Assembly: GCA_902767235.1 (NCBI GenBank)
Contig: CACXGR010000072.1
Location: 1 to 10,651, forward strand
Source: an uncultured Lachnospiraceae bacterium
GTDB lineage: Bacteria; Bacillota; Clostridia; Lachnospirales; Lachnospiraceae
Length of the DNA stretch: 10,651 nucleotides
Direction of reading: 5' to 3'
A program made the position numbers and the translations under genes. The notes beneath the pieces are model-generated. The model worked only from the letters and a program-made list of their open reading frames with translations. It was not told the origin of the DNA and did not search any database. How positions within the stretch are numbered: position 1 is the stretch's first letter; each line of letters opens with the position of its first letter. Shown piece after piece: positions 1-6,961 of this stretch.

Positions 1-633
1 ATCATTTCGCTCAAGGAAGACGGCATCGACACGCCGAAGGGACTTGAGGGCAAGAACTATGCGACATGGGAGCTCCCGGTCGAGCAGGCGATGATGAAGA
101 ACATCGTAGAAGCGGACGGCGGCGATTTCTCCAAGGTCAATCTGATACCGGAATATATCACAGATGTAGTGAGCGCCCTGAGCCAAAACATCGACGCCGT
201 ATGGATCTATTATGCATGGGACGGTATTGCCGCCAAGAGAGCCGGACTCGACACCAATATGATCTATTTCAAGGACATCACGCCTGAATTTGATTATTAC
301 AGTCCTGTAATTGTGGCAAATACAGATTTCCTTGCAAATGATCCCGAGACTGCCAAGGCTTTCCTCGCAGCCACAAAGAAGGGCTATGAATTTGCCATCA
401 AGGATCCGAAAGCGGCAGCTGAGATCCTCTGCGAGCAGGTCCCGGAACTGGATCCGGAAATGGTCGCCGAGAGCCAGCAGTGGCTCGCAGACCAGTATAT
501 TGCTGACGCCGACAAGTGGGGATACATCGATCCCGCACGCTGGGATGCTTTCTATGCATGGCTGTATGACAACGGACTGTCGGATCAGATCCCGGCAGGC
601 ACCGGCTTTACCAACGATTATCTTCCGGAGTAA
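1..633 (+). CDS. ABC transporter substrate-binding protein, NMT1/THI5-like (3' part)
   Basis: The frame is open from the first base, so the start, signal peptide and N-terminal lobe lie outside the window; 210 residues remain. The visible part has the character of the NMT1/THI5-like / SsuA-TauA periplasmic-binding fold: an early DTPKGLEGK segment, a mid-lobe stretch VDAVWIYYAWDG-like around residues 60-80 (here IDAVWIYYAWDG), the TPEFDYYSPVIVANTDFL segment, and a helical C-terminus ending with the aromatic-rich WDAFYAWLYDNGL and FTNDYLPE typical of this family. In Gram-positives such proteins are lipid-anchored outside the membrane and hand ligand to a permease. Members bind pyrimidine precursors of thiamine, sulfonates or nitrate-like ligands; the ligand here cannot be read from the fragment, and a thiamine-pyrimidine (ThiY-like) role is only a guess. 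The ATPase gene starts 8 bases after its stop, so the two form one operon. The permease is not in view and is presumably upstream. Confidence 0.85.
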   Translation: MISLKEDGIDTPKGLEGKNYATWELPVEQAMMKNIVEADGGDFSKVNLIPEYITDVVSALSQNIDAVWIYYAWDGIAAKRAGLDTNMIYFKDITPEFDYYSPVIVANTDFLANDPETAKAFLAATKKGYEFAIKDPKAAAEILCEQVPELDPEMVAESQQWLADQYIADADKWGYIDPARWDAFYAWLYDNGLSDQIPAGTGFTNDYLPE

Positions 634-641
634 ACCTTTAC

Positions 642-1391
642 ATGGACGTACTGCACGCAAATCATATCTCAAAATCATACGGGAAAAAGAAGATCCTGGG
701 AGATATCCACCTGCATCTGGCAGATGGCGAACTGGTATGCATTCTCGGTGTGAGCGGAGTCGGAAAGACCACGCTGTTCAATATTTTGTCCGGACTGATC
801 CTTCCGGATTCAGGCAGCGTGGAGCTGGCGGACGAGAACGGTGTATTTCGGGATATATCGGGGGAGACAGGACATCTGAGCTATATGCTTCAGAAGGACA
901 TGCTGCTCCCGCATAAGACGATCCTGAACAATGTGGCCCTGCCTCTTGTTCTGAAAGGAATGAAGGCAAGGGAAGCCGGAGAGATCGCGCGTCCCTATTT
1001 TGCCCAGTTCGGGCTGGAAGGGACCGAGAATAAATACCCGGCGCAGCTCTCAGGCGGCATGCGGCAGAGGGCAGCGCTGCTGCGGACATGGCTGTGCAGG
1101 AACCGCGTGGCGCTTCTGGACGAGCCGTTCAGTGCGCTCGATACGCTGACGCGCGCGTCCCTCCAGGAATGGTATCTGGGGGTGATGGAGGAGATCCGGC
1201 TGTCGACCCTCTTTATCACGCACGACATCGATGAGGCAATCTTCCTGTCTGACCGGATTTATATCATGAAGGGGAGGCCGGCTGTTCTCTCCGATGAGAT
1301 CATCATCGGGAACAAGCGGCCGCGGAACAGGGATTTCATGCTGTCAGAGGAGTTTCTGGCCTATAAGAAGAGGATCCGTGAGATCATATAA
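642..1391 (+). CDS. ABC transporter ATP-binding protein (SsuB/TauB/ThiZ-like)
   Basis: A complete 249-residue nucleotide-binding domain that would power the importer whose binding protein is encoded just upstream. All ABC motifs are intact: Walker A GVSGVGKTT at residues 36-44, Q-loop glutamine near 84 (YMLQKD), signature LSGGMRQR at 136-143, Walker B VALLDEP at 156-162 with FSALD following, and the H-loop histidine in FITHDIDEA at about 194. The GMRQR form of the signature and the FSALD D-loop are typical of the nitrate/sulfonate/taurine/thiamine-precursor importers. The start ATG is the first in frame after the binding-protein stop. The only Shine-Dalgarno-like sequence, GGAG at 627-630, overlaps the end of the upstream gene and is 11 bases away, longer than usual, so translation may be coupled to the upstream gene. 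The substrate is not determinable from the ATPase. A strong terminator follows 12 bases downstream, ending the operon. Confidence 0.93.
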   Translation: MDVLHANHISKSYGKKKILGDIHLHLADGELVCILGVSGVGKTTLFNILSGLILPDSGSVELADENGVFRDISGETGHLSYMLQKDMLLPHKTILNNVALPLVLKGMKAREAGEIARPYFAQFGLEGTENKYPAQLSGGMRQRAALLRTWLCRNRVALLDEPFSALDTLTRASLQEWYLGVMEEIRLSTLFITHDIDEAIFLSDRIYIMKGRPAVLSDEIIIGNKRPRNRDFMLSEEFLAYKKRIREII

Positions 1392-1403
1392 AGTCATGAG
1401 CAT

Positions 1404-1438
1404 GGGCTCACCGCTGTAATGGCGGTGGGCTCTTTTTT
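1404..1438 (+). terminator. Rho-independent terminator after the ABC operon
   Basis: An 11-bp stem (1404-1414 with 1422-1432, including two G-U pairs) closes a 7-base loop and is followed at once by six T residues. It lies 12 bases after the ATPase stop, separating the transporter operon from the surface-protein gene. Confidence 0.9.
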
Positions 1439-1481
1439 GCGGGCCGGGCTGCGTTATAGCGGATAAAGATTTCTTAAAACA

Positions 1482-1510
1482 TTGGCGAATCTTCCAAATA
1501 CTGCTAAAAT
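1482..1510 (+). promoter_or_regulatory. Sigma-A-type promoter of the surface phosphoesterase gene
   Basis: TTGGCG (1482-1487) and TAAAAT (1505-1510) are 17 bases apart, and a TG at 1502-1503 gives an extended -10 element. Transcription would start near 1517, leaving a leader of about 70 bases. It sits just downstream of the ABC-operon terminator, as expected for an independent unit that may extend into the UvrA-like gene. Confidence 0.75.
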
Positions 1511-1527
1511 TTGGGAGAACGAAAAAG

Positions 1528-1558
1528 AACAACAAATTGCCCCAGAGGTCAGTTGTTG
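1528..1558 (+). repeat. Leader copy of the CCCCAGAGGT repeat inside a hairpin loop
   Basis: The repeat CAAATTGCCCCAGAGGTC (1533-1550) lies in the untranslated leader. It is flanked by complementary arms, AACAAC at 1528-1533 and GTTGTT at 1552-1557 (the alternative CAACAA/TTGTTG register is shifted by 1-2 bases), so in RNA the core would be shown in a loop of about 18 bases. The same DNA reappears almost unchanged inside the coding region at 1825-1843, which shows that the motif is not there only to encode protein. Stem stability is modest because the arms are A/T-rich. Confidence 0.6.
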
Positions 1559-1584
1559 AAGATGGGCGCATCATGGAGATTAAA

Positions 1585-3567
1585 ATGAGCAGAACGAGAT
1601 TACTGGCGATCGTATTAGCAGCTGTTTTGTCTATGGGATCAAATGCTTCGGTATTTTCACTAAAGGCATATGCTTCTGAGGAGACCGAAGAAGCGGTCAC
1701 TGTCGAACAGGAAGCGCTGGCCGCAGAGCAAAACGCCTCAGAGGAGGATGTCGCTAAAGAACAAAACGCTTCAGAGGAGGACACCGCCGCGGAGGATGCA
1801 GCCGGGGCGGATGTCGCCGCTGAACAAATTACCCCAGAGGTCGATGTCGCCCCCTCAGAGGCCGATGCCGCACCGGCTGCAGATGAACAAAGTACCCCAG
1901 AGGTCGATGTCGATGCAGAGGCCGATGCCGCACCGGCTGCAAATGAACAAAGTACCCCAGAGGTCGATGTCGATGCAGAGGTCGATGTCGATGCAGACGC
2001 CGCCGCCAACGCGGCCCAAAATACGGCAGATATTCCGGCGGGTTCCGATACAGACGCAGACGGGCACCACCTGGCGTTTGCGTCGGATTATCACAATACG
2101 GGCGAAAGCATCCAGAATGCTTTTGAGGGAATGCCGGAAGACGTGGAGTATGTCGGTATGATCGGCGACATGGTCGGGGACAGAGGCAACATGCGTCCCG
2201 CCTATGATTCCGCTATGATCCTGGAAGAGGTGCAGAAAGTCTTTCCTGAGCTGGACAATACCAATGTCTCCATTGTCTGGGCGGACCATGACATGAATGT
2301 CAATGACGAGGGCACGGATATTGTGAAGTGTATGGGAGGGACTGGCTCAGAAGAGATCTTTGAAGGAAAAAATGGGGACAGCAGTCCTGCTTATTATATT
2401 TATGCGATCGCCCATTACGAGATGTCGAGAGGAGACGGGGCAAGTACAGAAGCGGCCGGAAAGTTTAAGACATGGGTCGACGGCATCAACCATACGATCC
2501 CCGTGATCGTAGTGTGCCATGTTCCGATCCAGGCAAGCCGCGGCGACAACCGGGGCGCCTCCTATTGGAATGAAGCGCTCAACTATGCGGCGACCGGCAA
2601 ACAGGGGATCACGACGACGGAGCAGACCGCCGACATCATCCGAAATGTCCTCTTTCTTCACGGGCACAACCATACGAATGATCCGGATGAGCACTATTTT
2701 GGCGCGGGTACGGAGATGAACGTGCAGGTGGACACATCCTCTGAGCAGGAAGCGGGGGCTGAGCAGGGTCCGGGCGGACGCCCGCCCTTTCATCCGGGAA
2801 GAAAGGCGGAAGGCGTTCTCTCGAATATTTACTACACTTCGCTGACAGCCGGATACCTGAAGACGACAGGAAATGCGACCCTCGTCACGATCAAGGACGG
2901 AGCACTGACGCTGACCAAGTATAAGGACGGGCAGAATGTGAGTCTGGGAATGCAGGGCGAGACAAAGAAGCCTGCAGTCAGCAGCATTACCATTCCCGCG
3001 CAGCGGCACATTGACGGAGACGGCGTCGAAGAAAATATCACCCAGGCAACCTGCGAGAACAGCGGCGTTTATGATCTGGTCGTCTACTGCACGGTCTGCG
3101 GCGATGAATTGTACCGAACCCGCGTCACGACCAATGCCGCCGGGCACCAATGGGGCCGGTGGACAGTTGTCCGCGAAGCGACGGAAACGGCAGAGAGAGA
3201 GGAGAGACGCAGCTGCACAGTTTGCGGCAAAACAGAGCAGCGCCCGATCTCACAGCTGAGGCCGGAGAATCCTGACAAGCCGGAAGCGCCGGAACAGCAC
3301 GAACAGCATGAACAGCCGGAAACGCCGGAACAAAGCGATGATCCTGAAGAGACAAAGACTCCGGCAGAACCGGCTCCGGAGCAAACGACCCCAGAGGTAT
3401 CTCCGTCCGCTTCGACAGCGAAAACGGAACAAACGACCCCAGAGGTACCTCAGACAGGCGACAGTGACAGTGCGCTGATTTGGATCATCCTTATGAGTGG
3501 ATCGGCGGCCGCACTGTGGGTTCTTTGCAGGAAGAGGTCGGCTGCGGCTCCCTGCAGGTGGAGGTGA
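1585..3567 (+). CDS. Secreted, cell-wall-anchored calcineurin-like phosphoesterase with TPEV repeats
   Basis: A 660-residue surface protein. Residues 1-30 form a signal peptide (SRTR, a hydrophobic core, cleavage probably after AYA-30). Residues 31-150 are an acidic, Ala/Glu/Asp-rich linker built of 11- and 20-residue units (EQNASEED, EQxTPEVDV). Residues 160-455 are a calcineurin-like metallophosphoesterase domain: SDYH (D168, H170), GDMVGD (D195), ADHD (D234, H235), CHVPI (H312) and GHNH (H361, H363). The usual GNHD motif is ADHD here, so a metal-binding Asn is replaced by Asp. Two CxxC-containing segments (YCTVC about 501-505; CTVCG about 544-548, with HQWGRWTVVREAT before it) resemble repeats common in gut Firmicutes surface proteins. 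A Pro/Glu-rich stalk (560-620) carries two more TPEV units, the last abutting the sorting signal VPQTGD (621-626), then a membrane segment (about 631-647) and a basic tail. It would hydrolyse phosphoesters outside the cell; the substrate is unknown. I chose the ATG at 1585 because GGAG lies 6 bases upstream; the in-frame ATG at 1573 and TTG at 1537 lack a good site. Confidence 0.88.
   Translation: MSRTRLLAIVLAAVLSMGSNASVFSLKAYASEETEEAVTVEQEALAAEQNASEEDVAKEQNASEEDTAAEDAAGADVAAEQITPEVDVAPSEADAAPAADEQSTPEVDVDAEADAAPAANEQSTPEVDVDAEVDVDADAAANAAQNTADIPAGSDTDADGHHLAFASDYHNTGESIQNAFEGMPEDVEYVGMIGDMVGDRGNMRPAYDSAMILEEVQKVFPELDNTNVSIVWADHDMNVNDEGTDIVKCMGGTGSEEIFEGKNGDSSPAYYIYAIAHYEMSRGDGASTEAAGKFKTWVDGINHTIPVIVVCHVPIQASRGDNRGASYWNEALNYAATGKQGITTTEQTADIIRNVLFLHGHNHTNDPDEHYFGAGTEMNVQVDTSSEQEAGAEQGPGGRPPFHPGRKAEGVLSNIYYTSLTAGYLKTTGNATLVTIKDGALTLTKYKDGQNVSLGMQGETKKPAVSSITIPAQRHIDGDGVEENITQATCENSGVYDLVVYCTVCGDELYRTRVTTNAAGHQWGRWTVVREATETAEREERRSCTVCGKTEQRPISQLRPENPDKPEAPEQHEQHEQPETPEQSDDPEETKTPAEPAPEQTTPEVSPSASTAKTEQTTPEVPQTGDSDSALIWIILMSGSAAALWVLCRKRSAAAPCRWR
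1717..1836 (+). repeat. 11-residue acidic repeat units in the N-terminal linker
   Basis: Two units 33 bases apart encode EQNASEEDVAK and EQNASEEDTAA, and a third, further on at 1822, encodes EQITPEVDVAP. At DNA level the first two read CAAAACGCyTCAGAGGAGGA, recognisably related to CAAACGACCCCAGAGG, so the linker appears to have grown by duplication and drift of one ancestral unit. Confidence 0.65.
1825..1843 (+). repeat. CAAANNACCCCAGAGGTCG repeat copy, encodes QITPEV
   Basis: A full-length copy of the dispersed motif, reading CAAATTACCCCAGAGGTCG. It differs from the untranslated copy at 1533 by a single base over the shared 18. In this frame it encodes Gln-Ile-Thr-Pro-Glu-Val of the surface protein. 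Confidence 0.8.
1861..1980 (+). repeat. Two tandem 60-bp repeats (20 residues each)
   Basis: Bases 1861-1920 and 1921-1980 are identical except for one substitution (G at 1882, A at 1942), which changes Asp to Asn. Each unit encodes ADAAPAA(D/N)EQSTPEVDVDAE and contains one copy of the dispersed motif (1888-1906 and 1948-1966). A shorter derivative (VDVDADA) follows. Near-identity implies a recent duplication and a likely length-variable locus. Confidence 0.95.
3382..3446 (+). repeat. Two C-terminal-stalk copies of the dispersed motif (QTTPEV)
   Basis: CAAACGACCCCAGAGGT occurs at 3382-3398 and again at 3430-3446, 48 bases apart. Both encode EQTTPEV in the Pro/Glu-rich stalk of the surface protein. 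The second runs straight into the VPQTG sorting signal, sharing its Val codon. These copies are about 460 residues away from the N-terminal ones. Confidence 0.85.
3560..3567 (+). promoter_or_regulatory. Shine-Dalgarno of the UvrA-like gene overlapping the upstream stop
   Basis: GGAGGTGA lies 4 bases before the ATG at 3572 and contains the TGA stop of the surface-protein gene. This fixes the UvrA-like start, rejecting the upstream in-frame ATG at 3497, and suggests translational coupling of the two genes. Confidence 0.85.
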
Positions 3568-3571
3568 AGAC

Positions 3572-6055
3572 ATGGAAGAACCTAAGAAGATCAAAGTCAG
3601 GGGGGCGCGTGTCCATAACCTGAAAAATATAGATGTGGACATCCCTCTCCACGGGATCGTAGGGATTGCGGGTGTATCCGGGTCCGGAAAGTCTTCGCTG
3701 GCGCTGGGGGTCCTATATGCGGAAGGCTCCAGAAGATATCTGGAATCCCTGTCGACTTATACCAGAAGGCGCATGACGCAGGCCTCCAGGGCGGATGTCG
3801 ATGAAGTTTTGTATGTGCCCGCATCCCTGGCGCTGCACCAGCGGCCCGGGGTCCCGGGCATCCGGTCGACGTTCGGCACAGGGACGGAGCTTTTGAACAG
3901 TCTGCGCCTTATGTTCTCCAGACTATCCTCTCATCGCTGTCCCAACGGCCACTATGCAAAGCCCGGATTCCAGGTAGCGCTGATGCAGGAGATCGTCTGC
4001 CCCGAGTGCGGAGAACACTTTTATGGTCCCGGAGCGGAGGAACTTGCTTTCAATTCGCAGGGGGCCTGCAAGCGCTGCGGCGGGACCGGCACAGTCAGGA
4101 CAGTGGACCGCAGTACACTGGTCCCGGATGAGAACATTTCCATTGATGACGGCGCGGTCGCGCCCTGGAATTCCCTGATGTGGTCGCTGATGACCGATGT
4201 CTGCAGGGCCATGGGCGTGCGGACAGATATCCCCTTCAAGGACCTGACGGACGAGGAGAAGGAGATCGTCTACGATGGTCCTATGGTAAAAAAGCACATC
4301 TTTTACAGACCCAAGAAGGCGGACACAGCGACCGCCGGAGAGATGGACTTTACCTATTACAGTGCGACGGCGACTGTGCTGAACGCGCTGAACAAGGTCA
4401 AAGACGAAAAAGGAATGAAACGGGTGGAGAAGTTCCTCAAAGAGGAGGTCTGCCCGGAATGCCGGGGCACAAGGCTGTCAGAAGAAGCGAGGGCGCCCAG
4501 GCTGATGGGGATCTCTCTCGCCCAGGCCTGTGAGATGACGCTGAAGGACTCCATAGAATGGGTGAAGCGGGTCCCCGCATCGCTGCCGGAAGAAATGCGC
4601 CCGATGGCCCGCAATATCTGCGAATCTTATCTGGAAGTCGCGGATCGGCTGATGGAACTCGGACTTGGGTATCTCACGCTGGACAGGGCATCGTCCACCC
4701 TCTCAACCGGGGAAAGACAGCGCATGCAGCTGGCCCGCGCGGTCCGCAACAGAACGACCGGCGTCCTCTATGTTTTGGATGAGCCCTCCATCGGCTTGCA
4801 TCCGGCGAACATAACGGGACTGAACGGGGTCATGCACGACCTGGTCAGAGACGGAAATTCCGTCCTTTTGGTCGACCATGACACGCAGATCCTGGGGGAA
4901 TCGGACTGGATCATCGAAATGGGACCGGGGGCCGGCGCAAAAGGCGGCACAGTCATCGCGGAAGGAACCGTGGAGGAACTGAAAAAGAGCGACGCTTCCG
5001 TCATTGGCGGGTATCTTGCCGGGAAGCGATCTTTTGACCGGGACAAAAAAGAGAAAGACATATTTGCAGACGGCGCGATCCGGATGGAAACGGATCGGAT
5101 CCACACAGTCAAGCCGCTGACGGTCAGCATCCCGAAGTCCTCTCTGACCGTGATCACCGGAGTATCCGGTTCGGGAAAGACGACGCTGATCCTGGAGAGC
5201 CTTGTTCCGGCGCTGGACGCACTCTGCAATGGTAAAAAGATACCTGACCATGTAAAAAAGATCGAAGCGGAAGGCATACGGCACGTAAAACTGATCGACG
5301 CGACGCCGATCGGGATCAACGTCCGCTCTACCGTGGCCACCTATGCAAATGTCCATGACGAGCTCCGGAAGATCTACGCAAGGACAAAGGCGGCAAAACA
5401 ATGCGGGTATAAAGCGGGTGATTTTTCATACAATACCGGATCGCTGCGCTGCCCGGTCTGCGACGGGACGGGACAGATCTCCCTGGATGTCCAGTTCCTT
5501 CCGGACGTCAATATCCCGTGCCCCGACTGCCGCGGTTCGCGCTACGGCAGCGACGCCAAGAAGATCCGCTATAAGAATAAGGCCGGCGAGGAACGCTCCC
5601 TGCCGGAACTGATGGATATGGATGTCAGCACTGCGCTCGATTTTTGCAGGGAGATGAAAACAGTGAGACCGAGACTGGAGATCCTGCGCGATCTCGGATT
5701 GGGCTATCTGACACTGGGAGAAGAGACCCCGGGACTGTCCGGCGGTGAAGCACAGCGGCTCAAACTCGCGTCGGAAATGGGAAGGCAGCAGGATGATTCG
5801 GTTTTTGTCTTTGACGAGCCGACCATTGGCCTGCATCCCAAGGATGTGGAGACCCTGATGAGTGTTTTTCGGACGCTGATCGATCACGGAGCCACCGTCA
5901 TCGTGATCGAACACGACCTGGATGTGATCCGCTCAGCGGACTATATCATTGATATGGGGCCCGGAGGCGGCGAAGACGGCGGCAGGGTCGTCGCCAGCGG
6001 CAGTCCGGATGAGATCAGAAAATGCGAGGAGAGTATGACCGGAAGGTTTATTTGA
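3572..6055 (+). CDS. UvrA-like ABC ATPase lacking the UvrB-binding domain
   Basis: An 827-residue UvrA-family protein, against about 940 for the nucleotide-excision-repair UvrA. NBD1: Walker A GVSGSGKSS (34-42), followed by the UvrA-specific YAEGSRRYLESLSTYTRR and RSTFGTGTE; signature LSTGERQR near 376-383; Walker B VLYVLDEPSIGLHP near 398. NBD2: Walker A GVSGSGKTT near 530, zinc module CPVC-(19)-CPDC, signature LSGGEAQR near 722, Walker B VFVFDEPTIGLHP near 745. In canonical UvrA about 115 residues forming the UvrB-binding domain separate the first zinc-site approach from the CPxC motif; here only about 20 residues lie between RCPNGH (C123) and CPECG (C143). It therefore matches the UvrA2-like class without the UvrB interface, and probably does not recruit UvrB. 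Known members have been linked to drug tolerance or accessory damage response; its role here is unknown. The NBD1 signature has Thr for the usual second Gly. It follows the surface-protein gene after 4 bases. Confidence 0.9.
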   Translation: MEEPKKIKVRGARVHNLKNIDVDIPLHGIVGIAGVSGSGKSSLALGVLYAEGSRRYLESLSTYTRRRMTQASRADVDEVLYVPASLALHQRPGVPGIRSTFGTGTELLNSLRLMFSRLSSHRCPNGHYAKPGFQVALMQEIVCPECGEHFYGPGAEELAFNSQGACKRCGGTGTVRTVDRSTLVPDENISIDDGAVAPWNSLMWSLMTDVCRAMGVRTDIPFKDLTDEEKEIVYDGPMVKKHIFYRPKKADTATAGEMDFTYYSATATVLNALNKVKDEKGMKRVEKFLKEEVCPECRGTRLSEEARAPRLMGISLAQACEMTLKDSIEWVKRVPASLPEEMRPMARNICESYLEVADRLMELGLGYLTLDRASSTLSTGERQRMQLARAVRNRTTGVLYVLDEPSIGLHPANITGLNGVMHDLVRDGNSVLLVDHDTQILGESDWIIEMGPGAGAKGGTVIAEGTVEELKKSDASVIGGYLAGKRSFDRDKKEKDIFADGAIRMETDRIHTVKPLTVSIPKSSLTVITGVSGSGKTTLILESLVPALDALCNGKKIPDHVKKIEAEGIRHVKLIDATPIGINVRSTVATYANVHDELRKIYARTKAAKQCGYKAGDFSYNTGSLRCPVCDGTGQISLDVQFLPDVNIPCPDCRGSRYGSDAKKIRYKNKAGEERSLPELMDMDVSTALDFCREMKTVRPRLEILRDLGLGYLTLGEETPGLSGGEAQRLKLASEMGRQQDDSVFVFDEPTIGLHPKDVETLMSVFRTLIDHGATVIVIEHDLDVIRSADYIIDMGPGGGEDGGRVVASGSPDEIRKCEESMTGRFI

Positions 6056-6057
6056 AG

Positions 6058-6083
6058 AGTCAGAGGGCTTGTCCCTTTGACTC
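6058..6083. repeat. Palindromic element between convergent genes (left member of a pair)
   Basis: GAGTCAGAGGG (6057-6067) pairs with CCCTTTGACTC (6073-6083) over 11 bp with one G-U and a 5-base loop. It lies between the UvrA-like stop and the end of the minus-strand membrane-protein gene, whose stop codon it overlaps. It could act as a two-way terminator, but there is no proper T-run on either side. A related element lies at 6827-6854. Confidence 0.65.
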
Positions 6084-6798
6084 ACTTACCGGAGGCCGAC
6101 AGGTCATTCACCGCTTCATATGTCGAAAGCACCGTTCTTGCCCATTTCAGCCGGTACCGATATGACCTGTTCGTGAAGATGCAGCCCATGATCAGGTAAC
6201 CGATACAATAGATCCATTCGCCGGTTTTCGCGAACACTACGATAAAAAGTCCGACCACGGCCAGCATATAGAATGCGACTGCCAGCTGCTCGAAAAAGGC
6301 GGCCGACTCGTTCAACCGATCGGCCTTGCCGTCAAATCCTCTGATCGAATTGCTGTAATCACAGTAATCCAGGAAGTAACTGCACATCTCTTTATCATTC
6401 GGATCAAACGCCCCCAGCTCCTTTTTTGAGAACAGCCTTGTCGCCAGCTCAATGAGTTCTTCCCGTCTATACGTATTGGACAAAACATTCTTTTTCTGCA
6501 CGCCGTTCGCTGCCATGTCCGCACTTACCAGGCACCTGTTCGCGATACTGGCCTTTAGTCCCTTGAATAAGAGTTCCTGAATACTTTGCAGAGCGCATCC
6601 AATGATATAACATGCCACGCCTAATACGACCGCTATTTCAATATCTTTAGACAGGCCAAGTGCTGCATAGAATAACTGGGGCGCGTACTTGCCGAGAATG
6701 GGCGATAATCCGTATAGAAACACACCTCCGGAAAGGATCACGTTAAAGAATCCGATAATATTCAGCTTGTCAACAATACCTGCAGCTAACTTGTCCAT
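6082..6798 (-). CDS. Four-TM membrane protein of unknown function
   Basis: 238 residues; I do not recognise the family. Hydrophobicity suggests four membrane segments: about 14-35 (IIGFFNVILSGGVFLYGL), 52-75 (IAVVLGVACYIIGCALQ), 170-188 (AVAFYMLAVVGLFIVVFA) and 193-210 (WIYCIGYLIMGCIF). A hydrophilic stretch of about 90 residues (76-165), rich in charged residues and with LFSKKELGAFDPNDKEM, lies between the two hairpins and is probably cytoplasmic. The C-terminus has the basic-aromatic NRSYRYRLKWARTVLSTYEAV, a tail type seen in several uncharacterised bacterial membrane proteins. The start is supported by AGAGGA (minus strand, about 6804-6809), 6 bases before the ATG. It is the only minus-strand gene here, is slightly lower in GC than its neighbours by eye, and is bracketed by two similar palindromes, so it may have been inserted between the UvrA-like and YihY-like genes. 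Its function is unknown. Confidence 0.75.
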   Translation of the reverse strand: MDKLAAGIVDKLNIIGFFNVILSGGVFLYGLSPILGKYAPQLFYAALGLSKDIEIAVVLGVACYIIGCALQSIQELLFKGLKASIANRCLVSADMAANGVQKKNVLSNTYRREELIELATRLFSKKELGAFDPNDKEMCSYFLDYCDYSNSIRGFDGKADRLNESAAFFEQLAVAFYMLAVVGLFIVVFAKTGEWIYCIGYLIMGCIFTNRSYRYRLKWARTVLSTYEAVNDLSASGK

Positions 6799-6826
6799 AT
6801 GAAATCCTCTATTTATAGTCAGGTGG

Positions 6827-6854
6827 AGTCAGGGGAGACAGTCCCCTTTTACGC
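6827..6854. repeat. Palindromic element, right member of the pair flanking the membrane protein
   Basis: GGGGA (6832-6836) and TCCCC (6842-6846) form a 5-bp stem with loop GACAG, followed by TTTT. The block AGTCAGGGG...GTCCCCTTTTAC matches AGTCAGAGG...GTCCCTTTGAC at 6058-6083 in the same orientation. AGTCAGG is also repeated 10 bases upstream (6817-6823). Together they flank the minus-strand gene. Palindromes of this GGGGAC/GTCCCC kind are common as small interspersed elements in bacteria. Confidence 0.55.
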
Positions 6855-6862
6855 TTCCAAAT

Positions 6863-6891
6863 TTGACGGTACCATCAGCTTATAATAGTAT
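6863..6891 (+). promoter_or_regulatory. Candidate promoter of the YihY-like operon
   Basis: TTGACG at 6863-6868 and TAGTAT at 6886-6891 are 17 bases apart. The better-looking TATAAT at 6881-6886 is only 12 bases from TTGACG and is less likely to be used with it. Transcription would begin near 6898, giving a leader of about 60 bases before the YihY-like gene. Confidence 0.55.
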
Positions 6892-6961
6892 ATCAAAAAA
6901 GGCAAATTTAATACTATCGATTTACAACAGGAACGATCACTTTGACTCAAAAGAGGAAATG

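Noticed and set aside
1537..1584. TTG at 1537 or ATG at 1573 as the surface-protein start
   Set aside because: Neither has a good ribosome binding site, and both would put charged residues ahead of a signal peptide that is already complete from 1585.
1344..2009. A 221-residue Ser/Ala-rich minus-strand frame with apparent STSGV repeats
   Set aside because: The repeats are the complement of the Ala/Glu-rich linker of the surface protein, which has a promoter, ribosome binding site and signal peptide.
4703..5401. Minus-strand frames of 190-232 residues inside the UvrA-like gene
   Set aside because: They lie opposite conserved UvrA motifs and show no family features.
6863..6886. TTGACG with TATAAT as a promoter pair
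   Set aside because: The spacing is only 12 bases; TAGTAT at 6886 gives the normal 17.
6941..6949. TTTGACTCA shared by 6076-6084 and 6941-6949 as target-site duplication
   Set aside because: It is only nine bases, one copy is part of the palindrome, and the second is not at the end of the bracketed segment.
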